Source: GCA-003244245 sp050699815 (lineage in GTDB: Bacteria > Actinomycetota > Actinomycetes > Mycobacteriales > Pseudonocardiaceae). Taken from it: DNA of 35,485 bases. A program made the position numbers and the translations under genes. Of this stretch, positions 24,054 through 32,894 are shown piece after piece. The notes below the pieces were generated by a model. It saw nothing but the letters and a program-made list of their open reading frames with translations, made no database searches and was not told where the DNA came from. The stretch lies in contig JBOHFT010000029.1 of the NCBI GenBank assembly GCA_050699815.1, positions 1 through 35,485 on the forward strand. Reading direction: 5' to 3'. The first letter of the stretch is position 1; each line of letters starts with the position of its first letter.

Positions 24054-26234
24054 GTGAGCGCACCTCAGATCACCCTGACCGCCAGGCTCACCACCTCGGC
24101 GCTGGACGCGCGGCGCGGGGTGGTCCGGCTGCACCCGGAGGTCCTCGACGCGCTGGGCCTGCGGCCGTGGGACGCCGTGCGGCTCACCGGAGCGCGGGTC
24201 AGCGCCGCGCTGGCGGCAGCCGGGCAGACCGCCCCCGGGACGGCGCTGCTGGACGACCTCACACTGTCCAACCTGGGGCTGACCGAGGGTTCTGACGTGG
24301 TGCTCACACCGGTGCAGGTGCCCGCCGCCCGGTCGATCACCGTCAGCGGCTCGGCGCTGGCCAGCCGTTCGGTGAGCCCCGAGACGCTGCGGCTGGCGCT
24401 GGCCGGCAAGGTGCTCACCACCGGGGACGCGGTGTCGCTGCTCCCGCAGGACGTGGCACCCGGGTCGGACGCGACCACGGTGCGCGGCCGGCTGGCCGCG
24501 GCGATCGGGATGACCTGGACCAACGAGCTGCTCACCGTGACGGCCACCGACCCGGCCGGGCCAGTCGCCCCGCATCCGTCCACTGTGGTCGGCTGGCGCG
24601 ACGGCCCGCGCACCGGGGACCTCCCTGCGCCGGTGCAGCCCCGAGACCCAATGCCGACGGCGCCGGTCGCGCCGGCTACCGCCGACCTGGTGGGCACCCA
24701 GGACGCCGCCCGGAGACTGGCCGAATGGCTCGAGCTCACCTTCCGCCGGCCCGAGCTGCTGCGCAGGCTGGGCGCCAGCACCCGTCTCGGGGTGGCGGTG
24801 CACGGCCCGGAGGGCGTCGGCAAGGCCACCATGGTGCACGCGGTGGCCCGGGACGTCGGCGCTCATGTCGTCGAGCTGGCCGCGCCGAGCGTGGCGGCGG
24901 TGGAGCCCGGTGCGGCCACCCAGCGGGTGCGCGACGCGGTGGCCGCGGCCCGCACGCAGCAGCCCAGCGTGCTGCTGATCACCGACGTCGAGGCGCTGCT
25001 GCCGGCCACCAACCCGCCGCCGCTGGCCACCGTCGTGCTCGACACGCTGGCGCCCGCGCTGGACAGCGTCGCGCTCGTGGTCACCACCGCACACCCCGAG
25101 TCCGTGGATCCGCGGCTGCGCGCGCGGGACCTGATCGATCGCGAGCTGTCACTTCCGCTGCCCGATGCCCGCAGCCGCACGGAGCTGCTCCGGGTGCTGC
25201 TCCGGGAGGTGCCGCTGGCCGCGGGCGTCGATGCCGCGGCTGTCGGTGAGCGCACCCCGGGGTTCGTCGCCGCTGATCTCGTCGCACTGCGCCGCGAGGC
25301 CGCGGTGCGGGCCGCATTGCGGCACTCGTCCGCTGGGCAGTCTGAGCTGATGATCACCCAGCAGGACCTGATCGGCGCGCTGGACACGGTCCGCCCGATC
25401 TCGATGTCCACCTCGGGCACCATCACCACTGGTGGGCTGACCCTGGACGAGGTCGGCGACATGACCGACGTCAAGCAGGCGCTCACCGAGGCGGTGCTGT
25501 GGCCACTGCGCTACCCGGATTCGTTCACCCGGCTCGGCGTCGACCCACCGCGCGGGGTACTGCTCTACGGCCCACCCGGCTGCGGCAAGACCTTCCTGGT
25601 CCGGGCGCTGGCCGGGTCCGGGGCGCTCAACGTGTTCGCCGTCAAGGGCGCCGAGCTGCTGGACAAGTGGGTCGGCGAGTCGGAACGGGCGGTGCGCGAG
25701 CTGTTCCGCCGCGCCGCCGACGCCGCGCCCGCGCTGGTCTTCCTCGACGAGGTCGACGCGCTGGCCCCGCGCCGTGGCGGGTCCTCCGATGCCGGCGTCG
25801 CTGACCGGGTGGTGGCCGCGCTGCTCACCGAGCTGGACGGGGTGGAGCCGCTGCGCGACGTGGTGGTGCTGGGCGCCACCAACCGGCCTGACCTCATCGA
25901 CCCGGCGCTGCTGCGGCCCGGCCGGCTGGAGCGGCTGGTGTACGTGCCACCACCGGATACGCAGGCCCGCGCGGCCATCCTGCGGTCCACCGCCCGCAAC
26001 ACCCCGCTGGCCGCCGGCGTGGACCTCGACGCCCTGGCCGGCGAGCTGGACGGTTACTCCGCAGCGGACTGCGCAGCGCTGATCCGCGAGGCCGCGCTGA
26101 CGGCCATGCGGGAGTCCCTGGAAGCCACCGAGGTCACCGTGGCGCAGCTGGCCGCTGCACGCGAGGCCGTCCGCCCCTCACTGGACCCCGTGCACCTCGC
26201 CGAGCTGGCCGCCTACGCCTCCGGGCGTAGCTGA
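24054..26234 (+). CDS. CDC48-like double AAA ATPase
   Basis: The 726-residue protein has a CDC48-type N-domain (about 1-190, with GVVRLHPEVLDALGLRPWDA and LTEGSDVVLTPVQV) and two AAA modules. In the first, Walker A is GPEGVGKATM (Ala in place of Ser/Thr after Lys) and Walker B is VLLITDVEAL, both degenerate. The second has a full Walker A LLYGPPGCGKTFLVRAL (about residue 503 on), Walker B ALVFLDEVDAL, and the sensor/arginine-finger block GATNRPDLIDPALLRPGRLE. It resembles the mycobacterial AAA protein near def (Rv0435c). It is probably a cytoplasmic unfoldase with D2 as the motor. The GTG at 24054 is the start; the ORF is open further upstream only as a shadow of the permease gene. Confidence 0.88.
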   Translation: MSAPQITLTARLTTSALDARRGVVRLHPEVLDALGLRPWDAVRLTGARVSAALAAAGQTAPGTALLDDLTLSNLGLTEGSDVVLTPVQVPAARSITVSGSALASRSVSPETLRLALAGKVLTTGDAVSLLPQDVAPGSDATTVRGRLAAAIGMTWTNELLTVTATDPAGPVAPHPSTVVGWRDGPRTGDLPAPVQPRDPMPTAPVAPATADLVGTQDAARRLAEWLELTFRRPELLRRLGASTRLGVAVHGPEGVGKATMVHAVARDVGAHVVELAAPSVAAVEPGAATQRVRDAVAAARTQQPSVLLITDVEALLPATNPPPLATVVLDTLAPALDSVALVVTTAHPESVDPRLRARDLIDRELSLPLPDARSRTELLRVLLREVPLAAGVDAAAVGERTPGFVAADLVALRREAAVRAALRHSSAGQSELMITQQDLIGALDTVRPISMSTSGTITTGGLTLDEVGDMTDVKQALTEAVLWPLRYPDSFTRLGVDPPRGVLLYGPPGCGKTFLVRALAGSGALNVFAVKGAELLDKWVGESERAVRELFRRAADAAPALVFLDEVDALAPRRGGSSDAGVADRVVAALLTELDGVEPLRDVVVLGATNRPDLIDPALLRPGRLERLVYVPPPDTQARAAILRSTARNTPLAAGVDLDALAGELDGYSAADCAALIREAALTAMRESLEATEVTVAQLAAAREAVRPSLDPVHLAELAAYASGRS

Positions 26235-26290
26235 CGGGAACGACTGGGAATGTCGGTGGCGTCGAGTTCACGGCAGCTGTCGATAGGCAC

Positions 26291-26893
26291 TCATGGCGAG
26301 ACGTAGTCGTTCGTGACGATCACGATCAGGCCAGGACCGATGTTCGCGATGCCCGGGAACCGGGGCTCGACGCGCATCCTGAACTGATCACCGAGGGCAT
26401 CAGCGTCGGCCCGCTGGCCGGTGTCCTCCTGGTAGTACGCGGTCGTCGTCGGGACCGCCCCCCGCGGGTAGTTGCCGACCTCGACCACCGTCCAGCCGGC
26501 GGCAGCCAGATCATCCGCGGCCCGCGCGGCCAGGCCGCGGATGGTGCTGTTGTTGTAGACCCGCACCTCGCCACGGCTGACACCTGGGCCACTGGGGCTC
26601 GCGCCGCCGGGCGGCGCATCCACGACGGCGTCCGGGATACTCGGCGGGAAAACGTCCGGGGCTGCATCGGGGCTGGGGATCGCCGGCAGCGGATAGGGAA
26701 TGACCGAAGGAATCGCCGATGCGCTGCCGGGAGCCTGGGGCGAGGCGACCGGCGGTGGCCCGGTGGCCGACGTCCGCTCTCCACCGGTGGCGACCACTAC
26801 TCCGATCACGGCAGCGATCACCGCTAGTCCCAGCAGGACCAGACCGGTCGTCCGGGTCCGCCTGCTGGCTCCGGTCCCGTTCGGGGTGCTCAC
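26291..26893 (-). CDS. LytR_C domain membrane-anchored protein
   Basis: The 200-residue protein has a single N-terminal transmembrane helix (TGLVLLGLAVIAAVIGVVVA), a long Pro/Ala/Ser-rich linker and a C-terminal LytR_C domain with GEVRVYNNSTIRGLAARAAD, DLAAAGWTVVEVGNYPRG and TTAYYQEDTGQRADADALG. The domain should be outside the cell, near the wall. The GTG start overlaps the DUF3263 stop (GTGA), so the two are one transcription unit. The same pair lies next to def in Mycobacterium. Confidence 0.85.
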   Translation of the reverse strand: MSTPNGTGASRRTRTTGLVLLGLAVIAAVIGVVVATGGERTSATGPPPVASPQAPGSASAIPSVIPYPLPAIPSPDAAPDVFPPSIPDAVVDAPPGGASPSGPGVSRGEVRVYNNSTIRGLAARAADDLAAAGWTVVEVGNYPRGAVPTTTAYYQEDTGQRADADALGDQFRMRVEPRFPGIANIGPGLIVIVTNDYVSP

Positions 26894-27210
26894 AGCGCTA
26901 GGCCTGGTTGTGGTTGCGGTGGCGCGGATCGGCGCCGAGCGGCCCTGGCGCGCTGGCGACCGGACCGCAGCCGACGCAGCCGCTTGATCAGCATGGGGTC
27001 GACGGCCAGCGCCTCCGGCCGGTCGATCACGCTGTTGAGCGCCTGGTAGTAGCGCGTGGCAGACATGCCGAACAGCTCACGGATGGTCTGTTCCTTGGCA
27101 CCGGCATACTTCCACCACTGCCGCTCGAAGGCCAGGATCTCGCGCTCCCGGCAGGTCAGACCCCCGCAGTGGTGGTCGATCGGGGGCAGCGCCGCTGCGG
27201 CGTCCATCAT
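26890..27210 (-). CDS. DUF3263 family protein
   Basis: The small basic protein has the DUF3263 core: TCREREILAFERQWWKYAGA, KEQTIRELFGMSATRYYQAL, NSVIDRPEALAVDPMLIKRL, followed by an Arg-rich tail. It looks like a helix-turn-helix protein and may bind nucleic acid; its function is unknown. Two ATG codons lie side by side at 27210 and 27207, with GAGGAG just upstream; an earlier GTG at 27246 is possible. It is the first gene of the pair with the LytR_C gene and diverges from def. Confidence 0.85.
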   Translation of the reverse strand: MMDAAAALPPIDHHCGGLTCREREILAFERQWWKYAGAKEQTIRELFGMSATRYYQALNSVIDRPEALAVDPMLIKRLRRLRSGRQRARAARRRSAPPQPQPGLAL

Positions 27211-27368
27211 GCTCCTCGGTTCACCATGCTCTCCGACGGGGAACACCGGCCAGAATCACATCCCTGTGATTCCGGCCCTCATTGAACCACGCGGTGACCC
27301 GGGCGGGCCGGCGACGCCCCGCGGGGGTGGGCAGCGGCCGGGGCGTACCACGATTACTGTGCCTCACT

Positions 27369-27935
27369 ATGAGTGTCCGCCCGATCCGTATCGTCGGCGA
27401 TCCGGTGCTGCATACCCCGACCCGGCCCGTGACGGAGTTCGGCACGGCGCTGTACCCGCTGGTCGACGACATGTTCGACACGATGGCAGCGGCCCGGGGT
27501 GTCGGGCTCGCCGCCAATCAGCTCGGCGTGGACCTGCGCCTGTTCGTCTTCGACTGCCCGGATGGCGACGGGATGCGGCATCGGGGGGTGGTGGCTAACC
27601 CGGTGCTGGACAGCAGCGAGCGGCCCGAGACCATGCCCGACCCGGACGACGACTGGGAGGGCTGCCTGTCGGTGCCCGGTGAGTCCTTCCCCACCGGGCG
27701 GGCCACCTGGGCGCAGGTGACCGGGGCCGATCCGGACGGCGCACCGGTCACCGTCGAGGGCACCGGCTTCCTGGCCCGGTGCCTGCAGCACGAGACCGAC
27801 CACCTCGACGGGATCCTCTACCTCGACCGGCTGGTGGGCCGGTATGCCCGCGAGGCGAAGAAGATGCTCAGAGCCCAGGGCTGGGGCGTACCCGGGCTGA
27901 TCTGGGACCCCGCAGCAAACCCACCCGAGGACTGA
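27369..27935 (+). CDS. def: Peptide deformylase
   Basis: Peptide deformylase removes the formyl group from the N-terminal methionine of new proteins. Motif 1 is GVGLAANQLGVDLRLFVFDC, motif 2 is DWEGCLSVPGESFPTGR with the metal-binding cysteine, and motif 3 is ARCLQHETDHLDGILYLDRL (HExxD-type, two His ligands). The length of 188 residues is typical of actinobacteria. ATG 27369 gives the usual N-terminus SVRPIRIVGDPVLHTP. It diverges from the DUF3263/LytR_C pair, as in mycobacteria. Confidence 0.95.
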   Translation: MSVRPIRIVGDPVLHTPTRPVTEFGTALYPLVDDMFDTMAAARGVGLAANQLGVDLRLFVFDCPDGDGMRHRGVVANPVLDSSERPETMPDPDDDWEGCLSVPGESFPTGRATWAQVTGADPDGAPVTVEGTGFLARCLQHETDHLDGILYLDRLVGRYAREAKKMLRAQGWGVPGLIWDPAANPPED

Positions 27936-27942
27936 ACCCCGC

Positions 27943-28101
27943 TCACAGACCGAGGTGCAGTCCGAGGGCGTTGTCGAGCTGGGCCAGCAGAGTGGCCGAC
28001 AGGACGCCGACGCGGCGCCCGATCCGGACCGCGGCGACTGATCGGACCTGCTCAGCCTGCGCCCTCGAGTCTCGGTGCAGCCCACACTGGGCAGCAGGAA
28101 G
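27943..28101 (-). pseudogene. MazF-type toxin, C-terminal remnant
   Basis: The minus-strand frame ends CGLHRDSRAQAEQVRSVAAV, RIGRRVGVLSATLLAQLDNA, LGLHLGL and stop. This is the C-terminal pattern of MazF/PemK toxins (residues that contact the antitoxin and the final helix). Upstream of about 28101 similarity is lost, and no antitoxin is present. About 53 residues remain, converging on def. Confidence 0.6.
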
Positions 28102-28177
28102 CAACACCTGGTCGCACCTTGTCCACCGCCGTTGCATACTACCGGCGCTGCGACCAAAAGCCGTCGGGGCTGCAACC

Positions 28178-28238
28178 GCCATTCGGCTCCGAATGGCGCC
28201 CGGCGGAGGCTTGAGACCGCTATTCGGCTCCGAATGGC
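28178..28238. repeat. Pair of near-identical 20-bp palindromes
   Basis: GCCATTCGGCTCCGAATGGC at 28178-28197 is a palindrome with 9-bp arms and a CT centre. GCTATTCGGCTCCGAATGGC at 28219-28238 is the same with one change. They are 41 bases apart start to start, about four helical turns, and lie 90-150 bases upstream of the protease-like gene. They could be operator sites or paired hairpins. Bases 28102-28326 hold no recognisable gene. Confidence 0.8.
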
Positions 28239-28326
28239 ACACGCAGGAGAGCGCTACCGGAACACCGCTTGATGTGGGAGCGTTGCATGTGCAGCAACGG
28301 TGTAATCCAGCCTGAGGGCGGTGGTC

Positions 28327-28887
28327 ATGGTGGATCCGTTAGACTCCTACTCACGGACAGTCAGCTCGGTCGCTTCGGCGGTCACCCCGCACGTCGCGAG
28401 CCTGCGGATCGGGTCGGGCGCGGGATCGGCCGTTGTGTTCGCCGACGACGGGCTGCTGCTGACCAACGCGCACGTCGTCGGCTCGGTCCCCGATGGTGTC
28501 GCGGCGTTCACCGACGGTACGGAGAGCCGCTTCGACGTGGTGGGCCGCGATCAGCTGTCCGACCTTGCGGTGCTGCGCGCCCGGGGCTCCACGTCGGCGG
28601 CGGCCGTCCTGGGCGACGCCGACGAGCTGGTCGTCGGGCAGCTGGTGGTCGCTGTCGGAAACCCCCTCGGGCTCGCCGGATCGGTGACCGCCGGAGTGGT
28701 CAGCGCGCTGGGTCGCTCGTTACCGGTGCGTGCGGGCCGGGCCGTGCGGATGATCGAGGACGTGATCCAGACCGACGCCGCGCTCAACCCCGGCAACTCC
28801 GGCGGCGCGCTGGCCGACGCCAGCGCCGAGGCCATCATGGCCCAAGGCGCGCATCGCGCGACATGCAGGCGATGCCCGGTGCGCTGA
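28327..28887 (+). pseudogene. HtrA/DegP-like trypsin-fold serine protease, truncated
   Basis: The frame holds the three catalytic positions of an HtrA-type protease: His in LLLTNAHVVGSV, Asp in DQLSDLAVLRARG, and Ser in TDAALNPGNSGGALAD. After GGALADASAE the expected rest of the protease barrel and the PDZ domain are missing; 20 unrelated residues lead to a stop. There is no signal peptide or membrane helix at the N-terminus (VDPLDSYSRTVSSVASAVTP), which is unusual for HtrA unless a first part is also lost. ATG 28327 and GTG 28330 are possible starts. The protein would probably not fold. An intact cytoplasmic short protease is less likely. Confidence 0.68.
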
Positions 28888-29008
28888 TCAAAACCGCGAC
28901 GGCTAATCACACTATCATCGGCATGACCGCGCGTTCCGCGCGCTCGGCGGCAATTGAGGACGGTCCGAATGAAGCGTTTATGAGTGTCTGTGCCGAAGGA
29001 TTCGGCGT

Positions 29009-29524
29009 TCAGCCCAGCCAGGTCATGGGGGTGTCGGCGAAATCCACCATTACGCTGTGATACGGACTGCCTTCGCTGCGCACATGGACCGCCGAGATTC
29101 GGTAACGGTCCGCGGTGCGCTGCGCCCAGGCTGTCACGGCGGGCTGGTGTTGGCCGTGGACCACGATGAACGGCTCCTGAACCCATCTGCCCGGCCGACC
29201 GGGCAGCATATCCACGCCCTGGCAGGACGAGAAGGTGGGTGCGACGTTCTGGTTGAACCCTTCCAGGAAGGGCAGTATCGCCCGGTCGACGCAGGTGTCC
29301 AGAACGTGTGAGTGAGCCAGCGGATGCTGGTTGCCCAAGGTGAACCGGACGCCGGGGTACTCGATGTTCAGCTTGTGGATGCACCGGTCGCACAGCCGGT
29401 CGGCCTCGTGGCGGGCGACCCTGATGCAGGCGTCACACATCGGACCGAGCAGCGCCGAGGCGATGTCGGCCCCGTCACCACTGACCGGGTTGCCGCAGGC
29501 GCAGAGGACCGGTTCGACGTTCAT
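29009..29524 (-). CDS. Cys-rich putative zinc-binding protein of unknown function
   Basis: The gene is not recognised. The ATG at 29524 gives a 171-residue protein. It opens with NVEPVLCACGNPVSGDGADI, followed by GPMCDACIRVARHEADRLCD and RCIHKLN: CxC, CxxC and CxxC pairs that look like zinc ribbons. The C-terminal half contains FNQNVAPTFSSCQGVDMLPG and then PFIVVHGQHQPAVTAW. The sequence of a turn, SCQG and a following PxIxx strand recalls a motif in small phage- and plasmid-borne proteins; this is a memory-based impression. Codon use is less GC-biased than its neighbours, which suggests transfer. It is isolated between a truncated protease and ileS. Confidence 0.6.
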   Translation of the reverse strand: MNVEPVLCACGNPVSGDGADIASALLGPMCDACIRVARHEADRLCDRCIHKLNIEYPGVRFTLGNQHPLAHSHVLDTCVDRAILPFLEGFNQNVAPTFSSCQGVDMLPGRPGRWVQEPFIVVHGQHQPAVTAWAQRTADRYRISAVHVRSEGSPYHSVMVDFADTPMTWLG

Positions 29525-29720
29525 CGCCGACCAGACTAACACCGGCTGCCCAGCCGACATTACCCGCATCAACAAATCCAGTCAGCGCTGTCCTGCCCCT
29601 GGCCGAGGCACCCGCCGACGCGGACGAGGCGCTGGCCGAGCTGACCCGCCGGGCCGGCAACCCGGAGTTCGCCGACGCGGCCAGCGCTGGCGAAGCACAG
29701 CCCGCTGGTAGGATCCGGCA

Positions 29721-32700
29721 GTGCCGTTTCCCGATGTTACCCCGCACTTTGCTCCGGCCGCCCTGGAGGAGCGGGCACTGGCGCGCTGGAAAGAACTCGG
29801 CCTCACCGCGCGAGTCGATGAGCTGCGTGCTCACGGGCCGGTGTGGAACTTCTATGAGGGCCCGCCCACCGCTAATGGTCGGCCAGGTGTGCACCATGTC
29901 TGGGCGCGTGGTTTCAAAGACCTCTACATGCGTTTCCGCAGCATGCAGGGCAACAGTGTCCCGCGGAAGGGTGGCTGGGATTGCCACGGGCTGCCGGTGG
30001 AGATTGAGGTCGAAAAGGAACTCGGCCTTAGCTCGAAGCAGGAGATCGAGCAGTTCGGCATCAGGGAGTTCAACGAGCGCTGCCGCCAGTCCGTGCAGCG
30101 ATATGTGGGCGACTGGAAAGCCCTGACGCAGCGCGCCGGTATCTGGATAGACTCCGACGATGCCTACTGGACCATGTCCAACGAGTACATCGAGTCTGTC
30201 TGGTGGCTCCTCGCCCAGCTGGCGCAACGCGGCCTGATGCATGAGGGGCACCGTGTGGTGCCCTACTGCGGGCGTTGTGGGACGGCACTGTCGTCCCACG
30301 AGCTCGGCCAGCCTGACGTCTACCGTGACATCATCGACCAGGCAGTATTCGTTCGCTTCCCGGTCCTGGAAGGAGCGGAGCAGGGCGCGGATCTGCTCGT
30401 CTGGACGACTACCCCATGGACCCTGCTGTCCAATGTCGCGGTGGCGGTGTCGCCGGAGCTTACGTATGCGCGGGTGCGCGCATCGGCGTTCGGTGCCACC
30501 GGCCGTGATGTGATCGTCGCTGAGACCAGGTTGCCCGGCGACGCTGAGACCGCGGTGGTAACCAGGCTGACGGGGCGGCAACTCGTGGGGGCGGAATACC
30601 AGCGCCCCTTCGATATCCTGAACGCTCCAGCCGAGGGCAGCGACCGCATCTGGCGGGTGTATGCCGCCGATTTTGTCGAGGCCGACGAGGGCACCGGGAT
30701 CGTGCACGTCGCTCCTGCCTTCGGCGAGGCGGACGCCGACTTCGCGCGGGCCGAGCAACTCCCCTTGCTCAATCCCGTCGATGCGGCAGCCTCGTTCACC
30801 GAGCAGGTGCCCGCGTGGCAGGGGCGGTTCGTCAGGGACGTCGACCCGGACATCATCGAGGCCCTGCGGGAGAAGGATCTGCTGGTCTCCGCCGAGAGCT
30901 ACGCCCACAGTTACCCGCACTGCTGGCGCTGCCAGACCCCGCTCATCTACTGGGCGAAGAAATCGTGGTTCCTGCGCACCTCGGAGCAGCGCGCGCAGCT
31001 GACCGCCGAGAACGAGAAGATCGAGTGGTACCCACCCTCGATCAAGACCGGCAGGTTCGGTAACTGGCTGGCCAACAACGTCGACTGGGCGCTGTCCCGG
31101 GACCGCTACTGGGGTACCCCCCTGCCCGTCTGGCGCTGCTCCGGGTGCAGCACGGACACCTGGATCGGCTCTGTGGCGCAGCTCAAGGACTTGGCCGGCG
31201 AGGAGCTGAGCGATCTGGACCTGCACCGCCCGGCGATCGACGCCGTCGAGATCTCGTGCCCGGCGTGCGGGGATCCCGCCCGGCGCCTCCCGCCCGTCAT
31301 CGACGCCTGGTTTGATTCGGGCGCCATGCCTGCGGCGCAGTTCCACTATCCGTTCGAGAACGCCGAGAAGTTCACCCGGTCGTTCCCCGCCGACTTCATC
31401 TGTGAAGCTATCGATCAGACCCGCGGCTGGTTCTACTCGCTGCTCGCAGTCAACGCGCTCGTGTTCGACGCGGCGCCCTACCGCAATGTCGTCTGCCTCG
31501 CCCTGATCGTGGATGAGCAGGGACGCAAGATGTCCAAGTCACGGGGCAACGCGCTGGACCCCTACGAGATCTTCAACTCACTCGGCGCGGACGCGCTGCG
31601 CTGGTTTTTCTTCTCACAAGGACAGCCGTGGACACCTCGCCGGATCTCACCTGAAGCGATCCGGAGCGCATCCTCGGAAACGTTGGTGACGCTGTGGAAC
31701 GTCTACTCCTTCTTCGTGACCTATGCGAACCTGGACCAGTGGGAGCCCACTGATCGCCCGCGGCCCACGCACCACGTCCTGGATACCTGGATCCGCTCCG
31801 AACTCGACGACACGGTTGCTTCCGTTACCCGGTCGCTGTCCGCTTTCGATTCCTACGATGGCGCCCGGCGCCTGGCAAGGTTCGTCGACGATCTCTCGAA
31901 CTGGTATGTCCGCCGATCCCGCGGAAGGTTCTGGCGGGGAAGCGAGCCGGGCGCCTACGCCACTCTCCATGAGTGCCTCGGCACGGTGTCGCAGCTGCTG
32001 GCACCGTTGTGCCCCATGCTCGCCGACGAACTCCACATCGGTCTCACCTCCCGGACGTCTGTGCACCTCACGGACTGGCCGGCGGATCGTGGCCGTCACG
32101 ACCCGGCTCTCGCCGAGCAGATGGCTGCCGTGCGGCGGCTGGCCGCGCTCGGCCGGGCGGCTCGGGTCGAAGCGGGTGTCAAGGTGCGCCAGCCCCTGCG
32201 CCGGGCCCTGCTCATTCACCCGGGAGACGCCTTCGGCGGCGAGCTGCTCGACGAGCTCAAGGCGGAGCTCAACGTCAAGGAGATCGAGCGGATCGACGTC
32301 GTCTCCGACGTGACGGACTGGCAGTGCGTGCCCAATTTCAGGGCGCTCGGCCCGCGCCTCGGCGCCACGATGGCGAGCCTGCGGACGGCATTGTCTGAGT
32401 CCGACGGGTCCCGCCTGAAGGCAGACATGGACCGGGACGGCTTCATCGAGGTGGGCGGCGAGCGGCTGGCACCGCACGAGGTCGAGTTCCGGCCAGTACG
32501 CCGGGCAGGCATTGCGCTGGCCAGCGACGGGGAGTGGGCGACGGCGCTTGACCTGGTCATCACACCGGAACTCCGGGCTGAAGGCACCGCCCGCGACCTC
32601 ATCCGAAACCTGAACGACTTCCGTAAGCTGGCGGGTTTCGGCATCTCCGACAAGGTCAACGTCGTTGTCGACATTCCCGAGACGCTCAGGACCGAGATGG

Positions 32701-32834
32701 GCCCGCACTGGGAATGGATCGCCGGTGAGATCCTTGCCGCCAGCCTCTCCTTCGGCCCTGGCGGGACGGAGTTCGATCTCAATGGTCATCGGGTGCGAGT
32801 CCAGCTGACGTCCGCTGCTGCCGAGCCGGCCTGA
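29721..32834 (+). CDS. ileS: Isoleucyl-tRNA synthetase, type 2 (long form) with GXHH motif
   Basis: The 1037-residue enzyme charges tRNA-Ile. The N-terminal catalytic core has NFYEGPPTANGRPGVHHVWA: the place of the HIGH signature is taken by G56-V57-H58-H59, i.e. GXHH. Next comes GWDCHGLPVEIEVEKELG, the CP1 editing domain with DLLVWTTTPWTLLSN and DEGTGIVHVAPAFGEAD, and the class I KMSKS loop as GRKMSKSRGN (about 602-611). The anticodon-binding region and a type 2-like C-terminus follow. Two CxxC pairs (CGRCG, CSGCS with CPACG) fit a zinc site. GTG 29721 is preceded by AGGA. No T-box is seen upstream. Whether it is the only ileS of the genome cannot be told. Confidence 0.93.
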   Translation: MPFPDVTPHFAPAALEERALARWKELGLTARVDELRAHGPVWNFYEGPPTANGRPGVHHVWARGFKDLYMRFRSMQGNSVPRKGGWDCHGLPVEIEVEKELGLSSKQEIEQFGIREFNERCRQSVQRYVGDWKALTQRAGIWIDSDDAYWTMSNEYIESVWWLLAQLAQRGLMHEGHRVVPYCGRCGTALSSHELGQPDVYRDIIDQAVFVRFPVLEGAEQGADLLVWTTTPWTLLSNVAVAVSPELTYARVRASAFGATGRDVIVAETRLPGDAETAVVTRLTGRQLVGAEYQRPFDILNAPAEGSDRIWRVYAADFVEADEGTGIVHVAPAFGEADADFARAEQLPLLNPVDAAASFTEQVPAWQGRFVRDVDPDIIEALREKDLLVSAESYAHSYPHCWRCQTPLIYWAKKSWFLRTSEQRAQLTAENEKIEWYPPSIKTGRFGNWLANNVDWALSRDRYWGTPLPVWRCSGCSTDTWIGSVAQLKDLAGEELSDLDLHRPAIDAVEISCPACGDPARRLPPVIDAWFDSGAMPAAQFHYPFENAEKFTRSFPADFICEAIDQTRGWFYSLLAVNALVFDAAPYRNVVCLALIVDEQGRKMSKSRGNALDPYEIFNSLGADALRWFFFSQGQPWTPRRISPEAIRSASSETLVTLWNVYSFFVTYANLDQWEPTDRPRPTHHVLDTWIRSELDDTVASVTRSLSAFDSYDGARRLARFVDDLSNWYVRRSRGRFWRGSEPGAYATLHECLGTVSQLLAPLCPMLADELHIGLTSRTSVHLTDWPADRGRHDPALAEQMAAVRRLAALGRAARVEAGVKVRQPLRRALLIHPGDAFGGELLDELKAELNVKEIERIDVVSDVTDWQCVPNFRALGPRLGATMASLRTALSESDGSRLKADMDRDGFIEVGGERLAPHEVEFRPVRRAGIALASDGEWATALDLVITPELRAEGTARDLIRNLNDFRKLAGFGISDKVNVVVDIPETLRTEMGPHWEWIAGEILAASLSFGPGGTEFDLNGHRVRVQLTSAAAEPA

Positions 32835-32894
32835 AACCCGGCGCCGCTTCCGGTCGGCGCGTATCAGGGGGCCGCCCACGGCCATCTATACGAC

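Noticed and set aside
29576..29720. T-box riboswitch upstream of ileS
   Set aside because: No T-box core (GGTGGTACCGCG-like) or specifier stem is visible in the 145 bases before the GTG. A short open stretch there (LAEAPADADEALAELTRRAG) may be a gene remnant but could not be placed in a family.
29475..31346. 623-codon minus-strand frame
   Set aside because: It lies opposite ileS, whose motifs are unmistakable.
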